DNA of 11,999 bases from Sulfurovum sp. bin170 (GTDB lineage: Bacteria; Campylobacterota; Campylobacteria; Campylobacterales; Sulfurovaceae). Where the stretch lies: positions 1-11,999 of the forward strand of contig NZ_JAACKB010000366.1 in assembly GCF_010892395.1 (NCBI RefSeq), in the 5' to 3' direction. Every line of letters starts with the position of its first letter. The first letter of the stretch is position 1. Position numbers and translations under genes: made by a program. The notes under the pieces were generated by a model. That model saw nothing but the letters and a program-made list of their open reading frames with translations, was not told where the DNA came from and made no database searches. Below are positions 1-6,924 of the stretch, in pieces.

Positions 1-831
1 AATATTCCTCACTCTCTATTCATTCCACCTCAGGAGAGGTGGAACGAGAAAGGAACCGATGGCTTTAACCTCGCAATATTCGGGACTAAAGTCTCCGATT
101 CCAAAGTGTTTTACAAGATGTCGAATAAGAGTATAGAGAATAAAAACAATTTTCTCTCTTTTTATCAATATGAGAGTATGAAAGCATTTCAAAAGTTAAA
201 AAATCTAAAAAGTTTAAAAAACAGTTTTATTTTTCATAGAAGTGGAGATATTAAATATAGCTCTTCAAAATATAAAACAGCAAACTCTTTCACATTTTCT
301 CGTTCCATCCTCTCTGAGGTGGAACGCATAGGCAGTAACAACAAAAATCAACGATTGAATCTTCTAAACATTCCACCTCAGAGAGGATGGAACGAGAAGC
401 ACGCTTTGGAATCGGAGACTTTAGTCCCGAATATAACGATGCTAAAGCCATCGTTTCCTAGTTTTTCAAGAAGTATTTTAAATAAAAATTCAAAATATTC
501 ATTCAATTCAAATCAGAATATAGTGTGTGACATGGTCACACCTACGGAGCTAAACTATAACAGAGCAGATAACACAATCGTAGAGATAACTTACAAAAAA
601 GAGAATATAAAAAAAGAGGAACAAAATACCAACTCATACAGTAACATTAACTCCCCAATAACTATAAAAAATGGTGTAGAGGTAACAGATAGCCATGAAG
701 AGAAGATAGAGAATTTAATAAACACTGTAGAGCAGAGAGTTATCCAAAGAGTCAGCTCTGATGTGATGGCAAAAGTTGAAGCAAAATGGAGTCGTGAAAT
801 CATGAGAAGAGGAGGAGACTATGGCAGATAG
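1..831 (+). CDS. Repeat-rich eCIS-linked hypothetical protein (5' partial)
   Basis: Function not recognised. The frame is open from the first base of the window, so the start probably lies upstream. The first GTG (106) falls directly after a repeat core, has no evident ribosome binding site and is unlikely to be the true start. At least 276 residues are visible, low in complexity and rich in Asn, Ser and Lys. Much of the first half is made of palindromic repeats read in frame: IPPQERWNEK and IFGTKVSDSK near the left edge, FSRSILSEVE, then IPPQRGWNEK, ALESETLVPN and PSFSRSIL. The last ~75 residues differ: a charged, probably amphipathic helix (EEKIENLINTVEQRVIQRV...) ending SREIMRRGGDYGR. The gene overlaps the tube gene by 11 bases, which suggests translational coupling. 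In other eCIS loci I recall a linker-rich protein with a basic C-terminal helix just before a gp19 gene; calling this the same family is inference. It has no signal peptide or membrane segment in the visible part. Confidence 0.6.
   Translation, partial: NIPHSLFIPPQERWNEKGTDGFNLAIFGTKVSDSKVFYKMSNKSIENKNNFLSFYQYESMKAFQKLKNLKSLKNSFIFHRSGDIKYSSSKYKTANSFTFSRSILSEVERIGSNNKNQRLNLLNIPPQRGWNEKHALESETLVPNITMLKPSFPSFSRSILNKNSKYSFNSNQNIVCDMVTPTELNYNRADNTIVEITYKKENIKKEEQNTNSYSNINSPITIKNGVEVTDSHEEKIENLINTVEQRVIQRVSSDVMAKVEAKWSREIMRRGGDYGR
21..120 (-). repeat. Palindromic coding repeat, copy 1
   Basis: The core at 51-105 is the reverse complement of the cores at 405-459 and 9223-9277, with five differences from the 9223 copy over 55 bases. 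To its left lies a palindromic end (23-31 pairing with 36-44, TTCCACCTC/GAGGTGGAA, followed by CGAGAA). To its right, 106-120 is the reverse complement of the CATCTTG(C/T)AAAAC end seen at 9208. The plus-strand frame reads through it as GTDGFNLAIFGTKVSDSK, which closely matches the minus-strand frame of the 9223 copy. Confidence 0.85.
297..398. repeat. Exact 28-base inverted repeat, 46-base spacer
   Basis: Bases 297-324 are the exact reverse complement of 371-398. Each arm is the same end module found beside repeat copy 1 (TTCCACCTC... followed by AACGAGAA), and each arm is itself partly palindromic. Both arms are translated in frame in the surrounding gene (FSRSILSEVE on the left, IPPQRGWNEK on the right). 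The right arm also forms the left end of repeat copy 2. Confidence 0.85.
369..474 (+). repeat. Palindromic coding repeat, copy 2
   Basis: The core at 405-459 shares its first 27 bases exactly with the other two copies and has five differences from the 9223 copy overall. Its left end is the TTCCACCTC/GGATGGAA palindromic module (369-398). Its right end (460-474, AGTTTTTCAAGAAGT) matches the right end of the 9223 copy at 13 of 15 bases. It is translated in frame as ALESETLVPN followed by LKPSFPSFSRS, the same frame as the copy in the gpI-like gene. Confidence 0.85.
525..541. repeat. Short perfect palindrome
   Basis: GTGTGAC, three bases, GTCACAC: a 7-base perfect inverted repeat inside the first gene (read as VCDMVTP). 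It could be the remnant of another small palindromic element or chance. No second copy was found in the window. Confidence 0.4.
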
Positions 832-1267
832 TAGAGCAAAAAAAATACTAAATTTTAGATTTTTAGTAGAGTTTAATGGCATTGTAGTAGGTGGCTTTTC
901 AGAAGTGAGTGGTTTTGAGCAAACGATAGAGACGGAGGATTATAGAGAGGGGGGAGGTTACTTTGTCCATAAACTTCCAAAAGCAGTTGTGCAAAGTACA
1001 CTCAAACTCAAGAGTGGCATGAGTGTTGATGATGAGCTATGGAGATGGTTTTCTCGCTGTAGAGATGCGGTACTATATGGACAAGCGCTGGAAAAGAAGA
1101 GTATCAAAGTGACTATGTTAGATGAAGCTAGAGGAGTACAGACCTATTTTGTTTTTAACAACGCCTACCCTATTAAGTGGAGTAGTACAACACTTAGTGC
1201 TACTAGTAACTCTGTGGCTATTGAAGAGTTAGAGATTGCCCATGAGGGTATGGTAAGGAGCAAGTAG
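821..1267 (+). CDS. gp19-like tube protein, probable tube initiator (Afp5-like)
   Basis: A 148-residue protein of the T4 gp19 tail-tube family. The typical opening is visible (LNFRFLVEFNGIVVGGFSEVSGFEQTIE: a beta strand, then the G-F-x-E-V-S-G turn), as are the YREGGG segment, the LKLKSGMSVDDELWRWF segment, and a late strand pair (YFVFNNAYPIKWSSTTLSA, VAIEELEIAHEGM). Such subunits form hexameric rings of the inner tube. Its place directly before the LysM adaptor and hub genes matches the Afp5/PVC5 position, so it is more likely the first ring that joins the tube to the hub than the main tube protein; this is inferred from order only. The ATG is preceded by a strong AGGAGG stretch at 810-815, and its stop shares one base with the next start. 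Confidence 0.85.
   Translation: MADSRAKKILNFRFLVEFNGIVVGGFSEVSGFEQTIETEDYREGGGYFVHKLPKAVVQSTLKLKSGMSVDDELWRWFSRCRDAVLYGQALEKKSIKVTMLDEARGVQTYFVFNNAYPIKWSSTTLSATSNSVAIEELEIAHEGMVRSK
1256..1260 (+). promoter_or_regulatory. RBS supporting the GTG start at 1267
   Basis: AGGAG lies six bases before GTG 1267. The alternative in-frame ATG at 1276 has only a GGAG that sits too close (about two bases), so the GTG that overlaps the previous stop (TAGTG) is preferred. Confidence 0.6.
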
Positions 1268-1893
1268 TGGAGAAGATGACAATCAATATAATGGCAGGTG
1301 AGTATAAAGATGAATCTTTCGAGTTGCCGTTTAATCCCAATGAGTATACAGAAACTCTAACCAATATCTATAAAGAAGATGAGCTTGTTGGACTCAAAAA
1401 TGCGATTGACCAGTTCAAGAGTATCAAAGAGGGTGATTTGACTCTAAATCTTCTTTTTGATACGACAAGTGAAGGGATAGATGTTAGAGTTCAACTGTTT
1501 AATTTGGATGATATTAGCAGGATGGATAAGAAGTTACATGCACCTCCACCTTGTCAATTTGTTTGGGGGTCGCTTACCTTTTATGGGGTTGTTAGTGAGT
1601 ATAGCCGTAAGTTTACCTACTTCTATAGTGATGGAACACCAGCACGAGCCAATGTGACGCTCAAACTCAAACGCTACAAGAGTACCGAGGAGATTGAAAA
1701 AGAGAATGAACTTCACTCATCAGATGTCACTAAAGTCCATCAACTAAAAGAGGGTGAATCACTATTTTATTTAGCACACAATCATTATCAAGACCCCACA
1801 CTATGGCGTAAGTTGGCTAGAGATAATGGGATTGATGACCCACTTAATATAGAACTGGGTTCTATGGTGAGATTAGCACCAAAGGATAAGTAA
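1267..1893 (+). CDS. LysM-containing tube-hub adaptor (Afp7-like)
   Basis: 208 residues. The first ~140 resemble the contractile-injection-system tube-protein N-terminal domain: FELPFNPNEYTET near the start, a DLTLNLLFDTT strand, then PPPCQFVWGSLTFYGVVSEYSRKFTYFYSDGTP and a closing VTLKLKRY. Residues ~157-205 form a LysM-type module (LKEGESLFYLAHNHYQDPTLWRKLARDNGI... ending GSMVRLAP). In Afp/PVC this protein sits between the inner tube and the spike hub; in such adaptors LysM may act as a structural clamp and not as a peptidoglycan binder. Its position between tube and hub genes supports the role. The start is GTG, and its TAA stop overlaps the next ATG by one base (TAATG). Confidence 0.85.
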   Translation: MEKMTINIMAGEYKDESFELPFNPNEYTETLTNIYKEDELVGLKNAIDQFKSIKEGDLTLNLLFDTTSEGIDVRVQLFNLDDISRMDKKLHAPPPCQFVWGSLTFYGVVSEYSRKFTYFYSDGTPARANVTLKLKRYKSTEEIEKENELHSSDVTKVHQLKEGESLFYLAHNHYQDPTLWRKLARDNGIDDPLNIELGSMVRLAPKDK

Positions 1894-2969
1894 TGTCCTC
1901 ACTAGCCTCCAAAAACCAAGAGTTTAATGCCCCCGAGGTTGAGGTTCTTATCGATGGAGAGTTGATTAGTAAATCTCATCTCTATGTCACCAACTTAGAG
2001 GTTGATTTGAGTAGTGAGATGGCTTCGCTCTTTAGTATGACTATTACCAAGACAATAAGTGACACATTAGAGATAACAGAGCCTTGGATTTTCAAGATGG
2101 GTGCTAGTGTGAAGATTCGTATAGGGTATCTAAGTGAGTTTGTGGATGTGATGGATGGAGTTATAAGCTCTGTGACTTATCACTATGGAGATGATAAACA
2201 TTTGAGCATAGAGGTCGAGGGGTGTGATTTGCTCTTTTTGCTTATGAAAAAGTATAATCAGAGAAGCTTTTCGGAGATGAGTGATAGTGAGGTGGCTAGT
2301 GCTGTTATTGCTAATTATGGCTTAGAGAGTGATATAGAGGATAGTGGGGTTATCTACAACCATATACAACAAGACCATGAGAGTGATTTCTCTTTTCTTG
2401 CACGACTTGCAAAGAGATGTGGTTTTGAATTCCATAGTAGAGGTGAGACTATCTGTTTTAAGTCACCTGCTGTTGATAGAGCCACAGATGAAGTTTTTAC
2501 TTTTGGTGTTACTCCTTTGCAAATTAGTTGTCGGCATGACATTACTCATCTCTTTGAGTCTGTAAAGACACAGGGGTGGGATGTACTAAATAGAGAGGCG
2601 ATTGCAGAGGAGTCAACTTTGGATGAGGTAGGTAGTGTGGAGAGTAGTTGGGAGAGTGCTTCTGCTTCTCTTGATAGATTGGGGCTTTCTGATATATCCT
2701 ATCCTCTTAGTGAAAACTATGAGAATAGTGAGTCAGCAAAGTCTGAGGCAGATGCGATGATGAGGAGATTTGCTTATACTTTTGTAGAACTGAAAGGCTC
2801 GATAATCGGAGTACCAACACTAGCCCCTTCCACGGTGATAGAGCTAAAAGGTTTTTGTAGAGAACACAATGGTAAGTACTATCTAACGCGTGTGATTCAT
2901 CGTATTGGTGAAGAGGGTTTTACAACCCACTTTGAGATGAGAGGAGACAGAATCCATGAATCCCTTTGA
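1893..2969 (+). CDS. gp27/gpD-like spike hub protein
   Basis: 358 residues of the phage late-control gene D / T4 gp27 family, the trimeric hub that adapts the six-fold tube to the three-fold spike. Visible family features: an N-terminal strand series (PEVEVLIDGELIS, LEVDLSSEMASLFSMTI), MGASVKIRIGYLSEFVDVMDGVISSV, a small helical insert (MSDSEVASAVIANYGL), then ESDFSFLARLAKRCGFEFHSRGETICF, the segment typical of gpD/VgrG proteins. The final part (GSIIGVPTLAPSTVIELKGF, GKYYLTRVIHRI) closes the barrel. In Afp8/PVC8 and VgrG this domain is fused to the gp5 domain; here the spike is a separate gene whose ATG lies 14 bases before this stop, so the two are probably translated together. No frameshift is evident, so the split looks genuine. 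Confidence 0.87.
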   Translation: MSSLASKNQEFNAPEVEVLIDGELISKSHLYVTNLEVDLSSEMASLFSMTITKTISDTLEITEPWIFKMGASVKIRIGYLSEFVDVMDGVISSVTYHYGDDKHLSIEVEGCDLLFLLMKKYNQRSFSEMSDSEVASAVIANYGLESDIEDSGVIYNHIQQDHESDFSFLARLAKRCGFEFHSRGETICFKSPAVDRATDEVFTFGVTPLQISCRHDITHLFESVKTQGWDVLNREAIAEESTLDEVGSVESSWESASASLDRLGLSDISYPLSENYENSESAKSEADAMMRRFAYTFVELKGSIIGVPTLAPSTVIELKGFCREHNGKYYLTRVIHRIGEEGFTTHFEMRGDRIHESL

Positions 2970-3678
2970 GAGAATAAAAAGTACAACCCAAAATGGAGAG
3001 CATAAGGGTGTTGTATCTGCTTTGGTTGTGGATAATGTTGACCCTGAATCATTTGGACGCATAAAAGTACAGTTTAACTGGCTACAAGAGGGTGAGCAAT
3101 CATTTTGGGCAAGAGTCTCAACCCCTATGGCAGGGAGTGAGCAGGGAATCTATTTTATTCCTGAGATTGATGATGAGGTTTTGGTGGTCTTTGAACATGG
3201 CAAGATTGAGTATCCTGTGGTTATTGGTTCTCTCTGGAGTGGTCTAAATCTTCCTCCACAGAACAATGATGATGAGAAGAATAACATTAGACAAATAGTC
3301 TCTAGAAGTGGTCACTCACTAACTTTTGATGATAGTGATGGGGAGGAGAAGTTGACTTTAGCATCATCAGATGAGCATAAGATTGAGTTTGATGACAAGA
3401 GTAAAACGGTGACTCTGCTAAGTAAAGGGGGACACACGATAGTGATTAATGATGATAAAAATGAGATTTTAATCCAAGATAGTGGTGGTAGTGAGATAAA
3501 GATGGAGGCAAATAGTGGCAAAGTCTCCATCAAAAGTAGTGGTGACCTCATCTTGGAGGGTGGTATGAATGTAACAATAAAAGCAGGAGCTTCACTGAAA
3601 CTAGAGGGTGGAAGTGGTACGGAGCTAATAAGCTCTGCTATTACTACTATCAAAGGTTCACTAGTGAAGATAAACTGA
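2956..3678 (+). CDS. gp5/VgrG-like spike protein (OB fold plus beta-helix)
   Basis: 240 residues. Residues ~15-95 form the phage base V OB fold (GVVSALVVDNVDPESFGRIKV, FWARVSTPMAGSEQGIYF, IDDEVLVVFEHG, YPVVIGSLWSG). From ~110 onward there are short alternating strands with Gly/Ser/Asp turns (HSLTFDDSDGEEKLTL, HKIEFDDKSKTVTLL, GHTIVINDDKNEILI, GKVSIKSSGDLIL, ASLKLEGG), as expected of the triple-stranded beta-helix needle. No lysozyme domain is present, unlike T4 gp5. The trimer should sit on the gp27-like hub and be capped by the PAAR protein encoded next. GAGGAG lies nine bases upstream of the ATG. The gene overlaps the hub gene by 14 bases and the PAAR gene by one (TGATG). Confidence 0.9.
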   Translation: MNPFERIKSTTQNGEHKGVVSALVVDNVDPESFGRIKVQFNWLQEGEQSFWARVSTPMAGSEQGIYFIPEIDDEVLVVFEHGKIEYPVVIGSLWSGLNLPPQNNDDEKNNIRQIVSRSGHSLTFDDSDGEEKLTLASSDEHKIEFDDKSKTVTLLSKGGHTIVINDDKNEILIQDSGGSEIKMEANSGKVSIKSSGDLILEGGMNVTIKAGASLKLEGGSGTELISSAITTIKGSLVKIN

Positions 3679-3974
3679 TGGGAAATCCAGTAGCTAGAGT
3701 GGGCGATACCACTTCACACGGAACACCACTCTCTCCTGGTCCAGGGAGTGCCAATGTGCTTATCGGTGGGCTTCCTGCTTGGCGAGTGGGGATAGACTTT
3801 CATGCCTGTCCACTGGTAACAGGTACAGTACCTCATGTTGGTGGCATGGTTGTTATGGGTAGTACAACGGTGTTTATAAACGGTATGCCTGTTGCTCGTA
3901 TGGGTGATAGTATAGTAGAGAGTGGTCCTCCCAATAGCATCGCTATGGGTGAGGCTACTGTATTGATTGGCTAG
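3678..3974 (+). CDS. PAAR-repeat spike tip protein (Afp10-like)
   Basis: 98 residues with PAAR motifs throughout: PVARVGDTTSHGTPLSPG, GGLPAWRVGIDFHACP, FINGMPVARMGDS, AMGEATVLIG. The PAAR cone sharpens the spike and is held by one metal ion. Candidate ligands are His14, His42, Cys44 and His53, which fit the three-His one-Cys zinc site of known PAAR proteins. There is no C-terminal extension, so no toxin is fused to the tip; cargo, if any, must be loaded otherwise. The ATG overlaps the spike gene stop by one base. PAAR precedes gp25 here, whereas in Afp the gp25 gene (afp9) comes before PAAR (afp10). Confidence 0.93.
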   Translation: MGNPVARVGDTTSHGTPLSPGPGSANVLIGGLPAWRVGIDFHACPLVTGTVPHVGGMVVMGSTTVFINGMPVARMGDSIVESGPPNSIAMGEATVLIG

Positions 3975-3983
3975 GAGAGTGTT

Positions 3984-4373
3984 ATGAAGAGAGAATTTTT
4001 AGGACGTGGATGGAAATTTCCTGTCGATATTGGTGATGATGGAGCATTTCTACTTAGTGAAGAGAGTGAGGATATTAGAGAAGCTATTTTGATTATACTC
4101 AAAACTGCCAAAGGTGAGAGGGTGATGGAGCCAGAGTTTGGTTGTGGGATTCACTCTTTTGTTTTTGAGGTGATTAACTCGGTCACCATGACGCGTATGA
4201 GAGAGGATATTCGAAAAGCTCTACTTCTTTATGAACCACGGATAGAGGTGATGGATATTCGAAGTGAGTATATAGATAGTGGTATTTTGAAGTTTGATAT
4301 TGAGTATCGAGTTATAAGTACCAATAGTAGATACAATATAGTCTATCCCTACCATATGAGCGAGGGGCGTTGA
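3984..4373 (+). CDS. gp25-like baseplate wedge protein (Afp9-like)
   Basis: 129 residues of the GpW/gp25 family. The hallmark helix and loop are present (SEDIREAILIILKTAKGERVMEPEFGCGIHSFVFE, residues ~25-60), including the GER-M-P-FG stretch that in T4 gp25 and TssE joins sheath to baseplate. It ends with strands (RIEVMDIRSEYIDSGILKFDIEYRV). Gp25 nucleates the first sheath ring and binds the J/gp6 wedge, whose gene follows directly. AGGAG at 3973-3977 lies six bases before the ATG; the gap to the PAAR gene is nine bases. Confidence 0.92.
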   Translation: MKREFLGRGWKFPVDIGDDGAFLLSEESEDIREAILIILKTAKGERVMEPEFGCGIHSFVFEVINSVTMTRMREDIRKALLLYEPRIEVMDIRSEYIDSGILKFDIEYRVISTNSRYNIVYPYHMSEGR

Positions 4374-4374
4374 G

Positions 4375-6924
4375 ATGAGACCACCAATATTGACACTAGA
4401 TAAAGTAGAAGATTTTGAGAACTCCATAAGAGATTTAATTCCCTCATATCTTCCAGAGTGGAAACCAAGAGATGGTGAGGTGGGTTGGGCTGTGGCTAAA
4501 TCCTTTAGTCAGATGTCCACACAGATTGCTAATCGACTCAACAGAGTACCTCAAAAACTCTTTTTATCCTATCTTGACAGACTAGAGATGAGACCCAAAG
4601 AGGCACAATCAGCCCTAACTCCGATAGAGTTTAAGTTACGAAAAAAAGGAGCCAAATCAGCACGGATACCTATAAAAAGTCAGCTTATGAGTCAATCAAA
4701 AGAGGTTTTTGAGACGCAAAGTGAGTTTACAGCGATGAGAGCAGAGATACTCTCTTGCTATTTTGTTAATAAGAGAGAGGATACCATCAGTGATATATGG
4801 TCACAACTTATCGCTAAAAAAGATGCTTTTTTGGACTCCAAGGGTGAAGCGAATAGGCATGAACTCTATATTAGAGATGATAAACTTTTCCGTTTTCAAA
4901 AAGGTTATGGAGAGAGACAGAGGGTTACTCTGCGTATTCCATATCAAGAAGATAGCCAAAAAGATATAAAGTGGTTCTATTGGGAAGATAATGGAGAGCT
5001 TCAAAGATGGATAGAGTTTAGAAAAAAAGTTGGAAAACGGTATATCTATCTAAAAAAGAAGCAAACAACACCAACCTCCACTACCACGGTTAATGGTGAA
5101 GAGGGATATTGGATTAGAGCCACGATAGATGTTGTAGATAAACCAATAAGTATAGATAATTTTGCTATTCGTCTAAGTTCGATTAGTGGACTTGATGCCT
5201 CTTTTACCAATGATGTGCCTATTGATTTGAGTGAAATTTTTTTCCCTTTTGGAGAGGAGCCTAAGCTTGAAGATAGCTGGTATCTAGCTTCAACGGAGGG
5301 GTTTTCAAAGAGTGGTCATAAGGTAAAATTACTCTTGGATAATATAGGTTTACTAACAGATGGTAAAGCTACTCTATCATGGGAGTACAATAGTGGTAAA
5401 AGTTGGCAACAATTGAATATAAAATATAGAGAAAAAGATGTTATATTTACCATACCCAATGATATTAATCTCTTTAAACACAATGATATAGAGAGCTACT
5501 GGATACGGGTGCGTATTGTTGCAGGTGGATATGCTCAAACCACGATTAATACAGCTCAGGTAGTAACCAAAGAGTGTCTAAGTTCAGAAGGAAAAACAAC
5601 CACCTTTGAGATTACTCAAAATGCACTAAGCACCACCTATACAGCACCAACATTGAGCTTTAACTATATAACAGTCAAAGGGTCAACAGAGGAGTTTCAA
5701 ACTATTATTGCCTACAATAATTATAATTATAAAAAACATCAAAAGATACCAACTCCTATCTTTAAAAGTTTTGAGGGTAGAGATAGGTCTCTCTATTTGG
5801 GATTTGATAACCCTTTTGAGTTGGGGTTAGTAAGTCTCTTTTTTGCTGTAGCTATTCGTCAGCTAAAACTCACTCGTACTATTAAGTGCTTCTATGAAGA
5901 TATAGATTCTACATGGAGAAAACTAAAAATAGAGGATAAGAGCCAAGCACTTCAAAACAGTGGAACCATAAGTTTTTTGGCTCCAAGTGAGCAGAGAGCA
6001 TCTACGCTATTTGCCACTTTGGCATATTGGATTAGGATTGATTTTATTGAGGATAGCTCCCAAACAACGGAGGCGAAGCCTTCTGATTCCAACTTTTTTG
6101 ATATACCAGTAGGAGATGGTGACCAAGGGGATATTATCCAAGGCATCTATCTAAACAGTGTTTGGGCTAAATATAGTCATGGTGGAGAGGTTGGAGCCAA
6201 CGGAGAAGCTCACAGTGTCAAGAAATTAATCACTACAATACCTGCTGTCAAGGAGGTTACCAATCCACTCTCTATAGCAGGAGGAGCCAAAGCAGAGTCC
6301 AATGAGAAGCTTATCCAAAAAGCACCTGCTAGGATACGCCATCGTAATCGTGGCATTAATCAGCAAGATATTGAATCACTAGTCTATGAAGCTTCAGCAG
6401 ACATAGCACAAGCAAAACTTTTTTCATTAAGTGAAAGTGGTAGTAACAGTGTTGTTCTCCTGCCATTTTTAGATGAACCGATGCCAAAACCTTCCTTTCT
6501 GCTTCGTCAGCAGATAGCGGAGTATCTTGATTCAAGAATCTCTGCCGTATCTTCACTAGAAGTAATTGCTCCTGAATATGTTTGTATCAATGTAGTAGCC
6601 ACTCTTCACACCAAAGAGGTCTCTTACGCAGACCGTATTCATGAAGATACTTTAAGTTCCCTTGAATCTTATCTACATCCATTGAGTGGGAAAATTAATG
6701 GAGCTGGATGGGAGTTTGGAGAATCTGTATGCCTATCAGATGTAATTGGTCTGTTGGAGCATATCCCCTATGTGGATTATATAAGTAATATTGAGGTGAT
6801 AATGAAGAGTGCTAATGATAAGAGAGTTCTTAGTGACTCAAATAGTAAATCTATACCGATTCCCCCTTATGCACTTATTGCATCAGGTGAACATAAAATC
6901 ATAGTAGTGGAGGTAGAGAGATGA
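4375..6924 (+). CDS. Baseplate J/gp6-type wedge protein 1 (Afp11-like)
   Basis: 849 residues, resembling the putative baseplate assembly protein family TIGR02243. N-terminal signature: WKPRDGEVGWAVAKSFSQM, then ANRLNRVPQKLFLSYLDRLEM and PKEAQSALTPIEFKL (residues ~30-85). A middle region of strands includes FPFGEEPKLEDSWYLAS (~290) and several ...YWIRVRI repeats. The J-type core begins at ~636 (GGAKAESNEKLIQKAPARIRHRNRGIN, then QQDIESLVYEAS). The C-terminal wedge has YLHPL at 766 and GWEFG at 778. These proteins dimerise into the iris-like ring around the hub and bind gp25. It starts two bases after the gp25 stop and overlaps the next gene as ATGA. It shares motifs with the protein encoded immediately downstream, so the two are likely paralogues. 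Confidence 0.88.
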   Translation: MRPPILTLDKVEDFENSIRDLIPSYLPEWKPRDGEVGWAVAKSFSQMSTQIANRLNRVPQKLFLSYLDRLEMRPKEAQSALTPIEFKLRKKGAKSARIPIKSQLMSQSKEVFETQSEFTAMRAEILSCYFVNKREDTISDIWSQLIAKKDAFLDSKGEANRHELYIRDDKLFRFQKGYGERQRVTLRIPYQEDSQKDIKWFYWEDNGELQRWIEFRKKVGKRYIYLKKKQTTPTSTTTVNGEEGYWIRATIDVVDKPISIDNFAIRLSSISGLDASFTNDVPIDLSEIFFPFGEEPKLEDSWYLASTEGFSKSGHKVKLLLDNIGLLTDGKATLSWEYNSGKSWQQLNIKYREKDVIFTIPNDINLFKHNDIESYWIRVRIVAGGYAQTTINTAQVVTKECLSSEGKTTTFEITQNALSTTYTAPTLSFNYITVKGSTEEFQTIIAYNNYNYKKHQKIPTPIFKSFEGRDRSLYLGFDNPFELGLVSLFFAVAIRQLKLTRTIKCFYEDIDSTWRKLKIEDKSQALQNSGTISFLAPSEQRASTLFATLAYWIRIDFIEDSSQTTEAKPSDSNFFDIPVGDGDQGDIIQGIYLNSVWAKYSHGGEVGANGEAHSVKKLITTIPAVKEVTNPLSIAGGAKAESNEKLIQKAPARIRHRNRGINQQDIESLVYEASADIAQAKLFSLSESGSNSVVLLPFLDEPMPKPSFLLRQQIAEYLDSRISAVSSLEVIAPEYVCINVVATLHTKEVSYADRIHEDTLSSLESYLHPLSGKINGAGWEFGESVCLSDVIGLLEHIPYVDYISNIEVIMKSANDKRVLSDSNSKSIPIPPYALIASGEHKIIVVEVER

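Noticed and set aside
1..480. CRISPR array or tandem repeat array
   Set aside because: The repeats are inverted and palindromic, unevenly spaced and of mixed orientation, with no regular spacers.
106..831. GTG at 106 as the true start of the first gene
   Set aside because: It lies directly after a repeat core, has no ribosome binding site, and the frame is open back to base 1.
1267..1893. Cell-wall hydrolase because of the LysM module
   Set aside because: There is no catalytic domain; the N-terminal part and gene position match the eCIS tube-hub adaptor.
3312..3653. 113-codon minus-strand frame opposite the spike gene
   Set aside because: It is Ser/Pro/Leu-rich, as expected for the antisense of a Gly/Ser/Asp-rich beta-helix; the plus-strand gene is well supported.
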